Below the pieces are notes generated by a model that did no database searches, was not told the origin of the DNA, and was given only the letters and a program-made list of their open reading frames with translations. Below are positions 1 through 7,074 of a stretch of 64,000 nt of DNA, piece after piece. How positions within the stretch are numbered: the first letter of the stretch is position 1; every line of letters starts with the position of its first letter. Position numbers and translations under genes: made by a program. Source of the stretch: Hyphomicrobiales bacterium (GTDB taxonomy: Bacteria; Pseudomonadota; Alphaproteobacteria; Rhizobiales; Rhizobiaceae); the NCBI GenBank assembly GCA_900471605.1, contig UCEY01000006.1, forward strand, positions 1-64,000, written 5' to 3'.

Positions 1-74
1 CCACCCTCCACCCCACCCCAAGCGCCCCAGCATTCCCGTCTGTTAAATCATGGCCAAGCAAAGGCGTCCTAGGC

Positions 75-2066
75 TCACTCGCCGGTATCGCCTTGGGTGT
101 CGGTCGTTTCCTTGCTGGTCTTGACGATCGACGTCTTCAGGAGCGCGATCTTCTGCTCGATCTCCTCGGCAGAAACCTCGACCCGCAGCCGCTCCTGGAT
201 AAAGTTGAGTCGACCGTCACAATCTCGGATGATTTCAGCCCAGGTTTTCACCCAGACCTTGTGGTTCTCCTTGTCAAGGAATAGGCCGATCGGCCTGCCA
301 GTCTGGGTGACCCGGTCCTTGACGTATTCGTCGTACTCCGTCGTGACCAGATAGAAATTCCAGACGGTGGACGTTGTTGAAAAGTCAGGCTGTTGGATCA
401 AGGCTCGAACGTAGTCCTCGAGCTGATCTAGTTCCTTCCGGGTCACCGTTAACGACGGCCGCTTCAACTCGATGAGGAGAAACTCGCGGTGGCCTGGATC
501 GGCATGCGGCACCATCCGGCCCATGAAGGAGTCAATGCGGCCAATCTTGCCGTCAGGCTTGCGGCCCTTACTATGGCGAGACCGGGTCTTGCCAAGTTCC
601 TCCGAAACGCGAGCCATGATTTTCGTCAGACCCGATTCCTGCATCGTGAAATGGAAGTTTTCGCCGAAGATCCAGGTGTTCTCACCGACAAGGACATCTA
701 GTTCGCCGCGCTCCTTGATGGTCGATCGGTGTTTCGGGTCGAAAACCATCTCGCGCAGCACCTGCAGCGTTACGACACGTTCGGCGATCAGGCTCGACGC
801 CGATATGATATGAGAGAGCTGTGTCCTTTCCAGAAGATCCGAAAAATCGTCCTGCTTGTTCTTGGGAAGATTAAACACTGCCCTGAGGATGCGGGCCACC
901 GATTCCGGATTGTGCGCCAGGGCTTCCTTCAGCAGTCCCAAGGTTATCTTCTTCAGCGCATTTTCAGCTTTCTTGAAATCACGCGAATAGGACTGAACGG
1001 CGTGGGTCGCGATATCGAACACCTGTCGTTCCCGACGCTCGATCTCATCTTTCGGATCACCCTCGTAGGGATAGACCCCCGCTTCCTTCAACGACTGGAT
1101 CAGTTCGCTCGATTTCTCGGCCTCTCGGTCTCGGAAGTAGTCACCGACTTCGTCGCGAATGTAGTCGACCACACGGGTGAAATCAGGATCGCCAAGACCG
1201 TCGAGCTCCAGCAGGTTGGCGTTGGCAATCTCCTGAAAGAAGGGCGAATAGGCGTAGACAGAGAACGAGTAGTCCGGGGCCGTAACATTTGCGGGAAGCG
1301 TCCCCAGGACTACCCCGGTTTCTCCGCCGAAATGAATGCGCCGGGCGGACACTTTTGACTTCCATTCAATGACCTTCAGAGTGAGGTTGCTGATAACGCG
1401 CGTCGCTCCTACGACCGACTTGGTCTTGAAATCATGCGACCGCTCGATTGACGTCTTCGGGTCGACAGGCACGCCATCATAGCGGATTTCAAGGCCCGGA
1501 TACTGAAGTACGTAAGGTGCAAAGGTCGCATTGAAATCGGCGCTGGCTTGTTCGCCGGTCAGCCATTCAAAGCTTTCCTTGAGGTTGGCAAGTTCGACCA
1601 CGGTGCCAGTTTCTTCGTCCGGCACTTCGACGGGCTCCGAAACCGTCCCGGTGTGCAGCCTGTTCGAGTCGACAGAGATCGACAGAGAAAAGCGTTTGCC
1701 ATCTGTCTCATACACCGTGTTCCAGTTCGCCTTTTGCGCCAGCGAAAAGAACTTGAGGCGGCCTTGCCCTTCCTTCCCATGGATGGCCCGTGCGTGGACT
1801 TTTGTTTGCCGAGCCTGGCGTTTCCAGGATTCCCCGAGGCTCTCGAAATCATGCTCGGCACGATCTCTGGAGATTCCGAGCCCGTTGTCGGAAATGATAA
1901 TGGACTGCACACCGCCGAGCGGATTTCGCGGGAAATCGACCGAAACCCTCGTCGCGTCCGCGTCCAAGGCATTCCAAACGAACTCGGCAATGGCCTTGAC
2001 CGGGTCGCGTGTGCTGGCGACCTTCTCAAGATGGTCATGCTTTGCCTTGAGCGTAATCGTCGACAT
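75..2066 (-). CDS. GHKL (Hsp90-like) ATPase with C-terminal PD-(D/E)xK-like domain
   Basis: The 663-residue protein begins with a GHKL ATP-binding fold: the N-box E28..N32 (EFVWNALDA), the lid motif DNGLG at 60-64 and a glycine-rich segment GKEGQGRLKF at 97-106. The middle is helical with no recognised motif. Residues about 455-560 resemble a restriction-endonuclease fold of the DUF4263/Shedu kind: D512, then IELKRP with E533 and K535, then Q548 in a QLEDYV helix. The family role is not established; ATPase plus nuclease architecture next to an Abi-domain gene suggests anti-phage or anti-plasmid defence (inference). The ATG start is supported by the MSTITLKAKHDHLEK beginning, typical of such proteins. 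The ATPase call is firm; the nuclease call is motif-based. Confidence 0.8.
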   Translation of the reverse strand: MSTITLKAKHDHLEKVASTRDPVKAIAEFVWNALDADATRVSVDFPRNPLGGVQSIIISDNGLGISRDRAEHDFESLGESWKRQARQTKVHARAIHGKEGQGRLKFFSLAQKANWNTVYETDGKRFSLSISVDSNRLHTGTVSEPVEVPDEETGTVVELANLKESFEWLTGEQASADFNATFAPYVLQYPGLEIRYDGVPVDPKTSIERSHDFKTKSVVGATRVISNLTLKVIEWKSKVSARRIHFGGETGVVLGTLPANVTAPDYSFSVYAYSPFFQEIANANLLELDGLGDPDFTRVVDYIRDEVGDYFRDREAEKSSELIQSLKEAGVYPYEGDPKDEIERRERQVFDIATHAVQSYSRDFKKAENALKKITLGLLKEALAHNPESVARILRAVFNLPKNKQDDFSDLLERTQLSHIISASSLIAERVVTLQVLREMVFDPKHRSTIKERGELDVLVGENTWIFGENFHFTMQESGLTKIMARVSEELGKTRSRHSKGRKPDGKIGRIDSFMGRMVPHADPGHREFLLIELKRPSLTVTRKELDQLEDYVRALIQQPDFSTTSTVWNFYLVTTEYDEYVKDRVTQTGRPIGLFLDKENHKVWVKTWAEIIRDCDGRLNFIQERLRVEVSAEEIEQKIALLKTSIVKTSKETTDTQGDTGE

Positions 2067-2207
2067 CGATCCCCCTTTGATTGAAAAATCACCAAGCAGA
2101 CAAGCCGAGGGGCTGTCAATGACGGACTTTGCGGCCTCTGCGATCTGCCTATCTCAAAGTTCACGTAGACATGATGATGCTGACGGCGCCGGATCCCACC
2201 GGTCCTA

Positions 2208-3005
2208 TTATCGGTCTGGGTCGTGCCAGATCTCCATGATGAAGGTCACGAGGGTATGTGCCGCATTGACCGCCAGACGCGCTTCCGAGACCGAAATCCT
2301 AGGCGGCGCAATTCCTCGTCCATGTGCCGAACCGATATGTGTCCGGTAGGCGCCAACGCCGTCGACGACCGATGCCAATCCCTGCAGCATCTTTCTCTGA
2401 TCTTCAGCAAGCGTTGCGTCAGGGTTCAGGCCGAGATGGCTTTGCACCGTGCGCCACAAAGGCACGACCGTCATTTTCGAGGGCAGCTCCAGCGCAAAGG
2501 TCTCGATGTAGGTTCTGCATAAGGCTTCGATGATCGCACACGCCGCCGTAATTGCGGCATGCGGATCGCCGACCAGCTGCTGATAGGCGCGCTCGAATTC
2601 GCGTTCCACCGACGCGAAATCGCCGCGCTTGAGGAGGTCGCTTAATCCCACCGCAACCGGCGCACTTCCCGCGAGGGTAATGCGTCCATTCGTCTGGTAT
2701 GAGAGGCTGTTTTTCGCCAAAGCATCGCGAATTCGCTGCTGCCCCTTCTCGACGTCCCCGTTATACGCCTCAAGCTCCATGAAATCCTGGATCACCTCGC
2801 CGAGGACGTCCAAGGCGTCGACGCCCTCGTCCTCGTTACATCTCCTGAGCCATGAAGCGCACTTCGATTCGCAATTGCCAGCTGGCGGCTCACCTGGCGC
2901 CCCGCTTTCCATGAAAAGCGTGTCGAGCTTACTGTGGCTGTAATAATGATGTCCGATGACCGATGCGGTTGCACCGATAACCGAGTTCGGAATCTGACGC
3001 CCCAT
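2208..3005 (-). CDS. Abortive infection (Abi_C) domain protein
   Basis: A 265-residue protein whose C-terminal half (about 130-262) matches the abortive-infection C-terminal domain: a helical block beginning HAAITAACAIIEALCRTYIET, an RTVQSHLGLNP segment, and GAYRTHIGSAHG followed by SEARLAVNAAHTLVTFI. In AbiJ-like proteins this domain sits after variable sensor or effector modules. The N-terminal half contains several cysteines (CESKCASWLRRC) and no motif I recognise. It lies about 140 bp upstream of, and on the same strand as, the GHKL ATPase gene, so the two may form one transcription unit. The role in defence is inferred from the domain name and the neighbourhood, not shown. Confidence 0.7.
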   Translation of the reverse strand: MGRQIPNSVIGATASVIGHHYYSHSKLDTLFMESGAPGEPPAGNCESKCASWLRRCNEDEGVDALDVLGEVIQDFMELEAYNGDVEKGQQRIRDALAKNSLSYQTNGRITLAGSAPVAVGLSDLLKRGDFASVEREFERAYQQLVGDPHAAITAACAIIEALCRTYIETFALELPSKMTVVPLWRTVQSHLGLNPDATLAEDQRKMLQGLASVVDGVGAYRTHIGSAHGRGIAPPRISVSEARLAVNAAHTLVTFIMEIWHDPDR

Positions 3006-3035
3006 TCTAAAAACCCTCCGCCACGAACGCTTTAC

Positions 3036-4175
3036 CTATATCACCCCCCACGCCCGAAACCTCCCCCTCCCAGTCATCTCCCTGAGGCCGAGCTCCAAAA
3101 CGATCCGCCGCGCCGCCTGCGGCGTGACCTCGAGCGTCTTCGCCACCATGCCAGCCGACACCAATGGTTTTGCCATGACCAGCTCGACCAGCTCCGGCAG
3201 TTTCGAAGACGTTCGCCGTCCTTCGAGTTTTCGGTCCATCATCGCTTTCGCCAGTGTCAGCCGGTCATGCTCTTTCATGCCGATCTCCGCGGCCGCCAAA
3301 AGCCCTTGTGTGATGGCCAGCAGCCGGGTTTCGCGATCGCGATGCCTGCGCCGATCGACCGGAATGGTTTTCAGGCCGAGATTGATGGCGGCGAGATGGG
3401 CGCCGGCGGTGATGCCGGCCTGGCGCAGGATCGAAGCGCACAACATTCGGCCAAGCCAGGGCGCGTGCTGCAGCACGGACAATTCGTTCCAGGCGTCGAG
3501 GGCAACGATCGCCTGCAGCATCGCCGGCAGGTTTTCGAGTTGGCGTAACACAGCACGCCATTCGTCGAGCCGGGCATCCTCGTCCCAGTCGAGATCGTAG
3601 ATCATCGGATCTTTCTCTTGCGTCACGCCACGGCCCGGCCGTGTTGCGTTCTCGATCGCCGCCTCCGATCGGGCGAGCACCGCATCGATGGCGGCGTAGT
3701 CGACGCCGAGGAGATTTGCGATGTCGTCGACATCTTCCCCCTCGCCTTCCGCGTCGATCGCGACCGCCGGCCGAATAACTGCGCCCATCATCGCCTCTTC
3801 CCCGCCGCCCGACCCAATCTCCGAGGTTTTACGCAGCGAACGGATGCCGTCGGCCGAAACTGCCCAGCCGGGGAGTTGGGCGGCAATGCGCCGCCGTGTG
3901 CGCAGCACGTCGCGGGCAATTGTCAGCTCGTGGGTCGGTGTGCGAATATCGCGAGTGGCGTCATGGAGGACGAGGTCTTCGAGATGGACGAGCTCGCCGT
4001 CGATCCACAGGGAGGCGCAGGCGTCTGTGAACTGGCTTCGCTCAAGGAAGCCGGCGCCGACCGGTGAGCGGGCGATGCGCTCGTCCAGACGCGTGATAGC
4101 GATGCCGGCGTCAAATGCTGGCCGCATCAGGGATGTCATGCTGATTTTCGCGAGATCGTAAGCCATTGAAATCAT
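3036..4175 (-). CDS. RHE_PE00001-family (DUF1612 / HTH) plasmid protein
   Basis: A 379-residue protein of the RHE_PE00001 family, common on rhizobial plasmids and usually annotated as DUF1612 with a helix-turn-helix. The N-terminus ([23 protein letters not shown]) and a central arginine-rich [13 protein letters not shown] are recognisable. The last about 45 residues form a helix-turn-helix ([19 protein letters not shown]) ending in FRAWGVI. It is divergent from the integrase gene across about 108 bp, which may carry both promoters. Its function is unknown; DNA binding is the best guess. MAYDLAK at 4166 is an alternative start to the upstream ATG. Confidence 0.75.
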   Translation of the reverse strand: MISMAYDLAKISMTSLMRPAFDAGIAITRLDERIARSPVGAGFLERSQFTDACASLWIDGELVHLEDLVLHDATRDIRTPTHELTIARDVLRTRRRIAAQLPGWAVSADGIRSLRKTSEIGSGGGEEAMMGAVIRPAVAIDAEGEGEDVDDIANLLGVDYAAIDAVLARSEAAIENATRPGRGVTQEKDPMIYDLDWDEDARLDEWRAVLRQLENLPAMLQAIVALDAWNELSVLQHAPWLGRMLCASILRQAGITAGAHLAAINLGLKTIPVDRRRHRDRETRLLAITQGLLAAAEIGMKEHDRLTLAKAMMDRKLEGRRTSSKLPELVELVMAKPLVSAGMVAKTLEVTPQAARRIVLELGLREMTGRGRFRAWGVI

Positions 4176-4283
4176 GGTAAATGATTTGCTAAAAGAACTC
4201 TATCTTAATATTGCGGTTCCTCACATGGGATGATTGGCAGTGGAGCGTCTAACCATCGATAACTAGCTCTTATCGATGGTAGA

Positions 4284-5510
4284 TTGATTTCCCGGCGCAA
4301 ATCAGAAAATACAGTGTCAGTGGACGGCTGCATCGCCGGACAAAAGCCTGTTTCGGAGCCTCTTTTGACGCCGTCCATATCGAAATCCGCCATTGAACGT
4401 CGATCGGAAGAACTCGACACGATTGCTTCCGTCCTGCCGATGGAACGACGAGACGAGCTGGCCGAACTGTTGACCGACCAGGATGTCGAAACGCTCCGCC
4501 ACCTCGTCCACCAGGGCATGGGCGACAACACGCTGCAGGCGCTGACCTCGGATCTCGCTTATCTCGAGGCCTGGGGTCTGGCGGCCGCCGGAAAATCTCT
4601 TCCCTGGCCGGCGCCCGAGGCGCTGCTGCTCAAATTCGTCGCCCACCATCTGTGGGATCCGGAAAAGCGGGCGGCCGATCCAGGTCACGGCATGCCGGCT
4701 GAGGTCGCCGACAACCTTCGGCGCCAAAATTTTCTGAAATCCACCGGTCCGCATGCACCGGCGACCGTGCGCCGTCGGCTGGCGAACTGGTCGACACTGA
4801 CCAAATGGCGCGGCCTTGATGGCGCCTTCGCCTCCCCGGCCCTCAAGTCAGCCATCCGGCTGGCCGTGCGCGCGGTCCCCCGGACCCGGCGGCGCAAGAG
4901 CGCGAAAGCTGTGACCGGCGACGTTCTTGCAAAACTGCTGGCGACCTGCGCCACCGATAGCCTGCGTGATGTCAGGGACCGCGCCATCCTGATGGTCGCC
5001 TTCGCCTCCGGTGGTCGGAGACGAAGCGAGATTGCCGGACTGCGCCGCGAGCAGCTGACCGTCGAGCCGCCGATCGAGGTGCAAGACGGTCCTCCCCTCC
5101 CCTCGCTTGCCATCCATCTCGGCCGCACCAAGACCACGACCGGCGAGCAGGATAACGTCGTCTATCTCACCGGCCGACCAGTTGAGGCATTGAATGCGTG
5201 GCTGGTGGCGGCGAAGATCGACAAGGGCAGCGTGTTTCGGGCAATCGGCAGGTGGGGAACCGTCTCGCAGCGGGCGCTCGATCCGCAGTCGGTCAATGCG
5301 ATCCTGAAGCAGCGGGCGGGGATGGCTGGATTAGACAGTGGGGAGTTTTCGGCGCATGGACTGCGGTCGGGTTATCTCACCGAGGCCGCCAACCGTGGCG
5401 TGCCTCTCCCGGAGGCCATGGAGCAATCAAGACACCGATCCATTCAGCAGGCTTCGAGCTACTACAACAATGCCACGCGCCGTACCGGGCGCGCTGCCAG
5501 GATGCTTTGA
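4284..5510 (+). CDS. Tyrosine site-specific recombinase / integrase
   Basis: A 408-residue protein with a phage-integrase-like layout: an N-terminal SAM-like DNA-binding region (about 70-180) and a C-terminal catalytic domain. All active-site elements appear present: Arg in GGRRRSEIAGL (about 244), Lys in GRTKTTTG (about 281), HGLRSGYL (about 357), HRSIQQA (about 383) and the nucleophile Tyr in SSYYNNATRR (about 392). It sits in the middle of the defence-like block and is divergent from the RHE_PE00001 gene. It could mobilise this block or act in plasmid dimer resolution; no attachment sites were found by eye. The start is uncertain: 4284 is TTG, with other in-frame starts downstream. Confidence 0.85.
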   Translation: MISRRKSENTVSVDGCIAGQKPVSEPLLTPSISKSAIERRSEELDTIASVLPMERRDELAELLTDQDVETLRHLVHQGMGDNTLQALTSDLAYLEAWGLAAAGKSLPWPAPEALLLKFVAHHLWDPEKRAADPGHGMPAEVADNLRRQNFLKSTGPHAPATVRRRLANWSTLTKWRGLDGAFASPALKSAIRLAVRAVPRTRRRKSAKAVTGDVLAKLLATCATDSLRDVRDRAILMVAFASGGRRRSEIAGLRREQLTVEPPIEVQDGPPLPSLAIHLGRTKTTTGEQDNVVYLTGRPVEALNAWLVAAKIDKGSVFRAIGRWGTVSQRALDPQSVNAILKQRAGMAGLDSGEFSAHGLRSGYLTEAANRGVPLPEAMEQSRHRSIQQASSYYNNATRRTGRAARML

Positions 5511-5712
5511 TCAAATCGCGGTCCAAACGCAGTCGAAGGGATCGTTTTTCCATTGCGCCTGCCTGAGACTGTCGCACTCCAGGATGGCGTGTTGGCCACG
5601 GTTGCTGCAATCTTCATTCGCGCTATAGCCTTTCAGGTCTCTCTTATCTGATCGGATCGACAAGACACTTTGCCTCAGATCCGCTACGGAGCGCCGGAAT
5701 GGATGCGTATCC

Positions 5713-6822
5713 TTAGATCGTCGATTGCACCGGGTTGATCCGCTCAAGGGGCGCGAGCATCATCCCGTCAGAACTCAAACTTGGTCCGCTTGCATCGATA
5801 CGAAGTGACTGAGCTTTGATAGTGGAGCCTGAGCGATATTGTTCCACAACTTCCATCTCCAGTCCGAGGAACCGGACTGAAGGGCGCAGGCGCTCTGGAA
5901 GGCTCGTCTGCACCGCACGGGCTTCATCAATCGACATGGGGAGAAAACCGAAGTTGTTGACGATACCTCCGATAAACGTCCGTTCGCCTAACCCGTCGAT
6001 CGTTGCCGAGACCTGCTGAGGACTGAATGCGGGGCTCGACCTTTTATCAACAAGGTCCGACCTCCCAAGCCCCTCGAGCAGAAGAGCAACATGCGAGCGA
6101 GCGACGTCCTGCACGGTCTCTTCGAGCTCCTCTCCGATCAGCGGCTCGCCTTCTGTGTCAGGGTCCAGGACGCAATGATACGCACTGCGAGCGGGCGTTT
6201 CGACACCCCATCGCGACATTACCCCCCAACCTTTCACCTGTCGGTTCACCCAAACGCCCGCAGGGTTCATCTTCTGAACCCAGACCCTCGAAAGCTGCTC
6301 GTACGCAGTGCGTAGCGGACCTGGCAAGGCAGAAGACGGGGTCGGTCCTTTTGCGTGAGACCCCTTGGCTTCACCGATGGCAAGCACGCCCGGACCCGCC
6401 ATGACCCAGTCAGGCAAATCGAATTCTCTGCCTGGCTGGCGTACGACCCTCACTCTGTTGCTCACATGATATGGCGAACCACTGACTGGAGAGAACCAGG
6501 TGAAGCCATGATAGCGCTCCAGATAGGCGCGGGCAAAAAACCGTCCAAAGAGGCCAGAAAATGCCCTTCTGATTTCGACACCTCGCCCGGGTCCCGATCC
6601 CTTCCAGACAAGTTGGGACGTGCCGGGCGACAGGAGTTCGTCGAATAGCAGAGGCAAGGGATTTGATCCGGGTGCCGTCTGAAGGATTTCACTCAGCGCA
6701 CTGAGGCCGACCTGGTCTGTGTCAACCTCACAGTGGTTTCCAGTGGGACTGAAATGCAAGAGAGCCGTCGGACAGGCTGTAGCCGGAAATATTCGGTATG
6801 CAATTGTATGAACTGTCATCAC
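5713..6822 (-). CDS. PD-(D/E)xK nuclease-like protein of unknown family
   Basis: A 369-residue protein I do not recognise as a named family. Residues 135-155 show a classical PD-(D/E)xK signature: LPDW (P137, D138), a hydrophobic strand, then GEAKGS with E151 and K153. An RAFSGLFGRFFARAYLE helix precedes it at about 86-102. This spacing suggests a restriction-endonuclease fold. No signal peptide or membrane segment is seen. It lies on the same strand as, and about 250 bp downstream of, the STAND NTPase gene, which itself has a nuclease-like N-terminus, so the two may cooperate in defence (inference). The catalytic motif is visible; the fold and target are unverified. Confidence 0.6.
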   Translation of the reverse strand: MMTVHTIAYRIFPATACPTALLHFSPTGNHCEVDTDQVGLSALSEILQTAPGSNPLPLLFDELLSPGTSQLVWKGSGPGRGVEIRRAFSGLFGRFFARAYLERYHGFTWFSPVSGSPYHVSNRVRVVRQPGREFDLPDWVMAGPGVLAIGEAKGSHAKGPTPSSALPGPLRTAYEQLSRVWVQKMNPAGVWVNRQVKGWGVMSRWGVETPARSAYHCVLDPDTEGEPLIGEELEETVQDVARSHVALLLEGLGRSDLVDKRSSPAFSPQQVSATIDGLGERTFIGGIVNNFGFLPMSIDEARAVQTSLPERLRPSVRFLGLEMEVVEQYRSGSTIKAQSLRIDASGPSLSSDGMMLAPLERINPVQSTI

Positions 6823-7074
6823 ACTGCTCGTGTTTCTGGTTGTGCGAGGCGAAAACAGCGAATCACCTTATCAGTTGTAAAGCTGCCATTTTTTGCGATG
6901 TTCACAACCTGGAATGTAAACCAGCGAACCCAGTTGATGGCATGGCCTGGTTTTATAGACAGTAGTCCAGTCGTCAATTGCGAACGGTGTTTGGATCGCT
7001 GCGTGGCGCGACATCGTTCGCTTCGTTCGCGTCCGCAATGGCAGGGTTGGTTTCTGACCTCTGCCTCGTCTGGA

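Noticed and set aside
1531..2349. Plus-strand frame spanning the start of the GHKL gene
   Set aside because: It covers an ATPase N-terminus with intact motifs on the other strand; composition is shadow-like.
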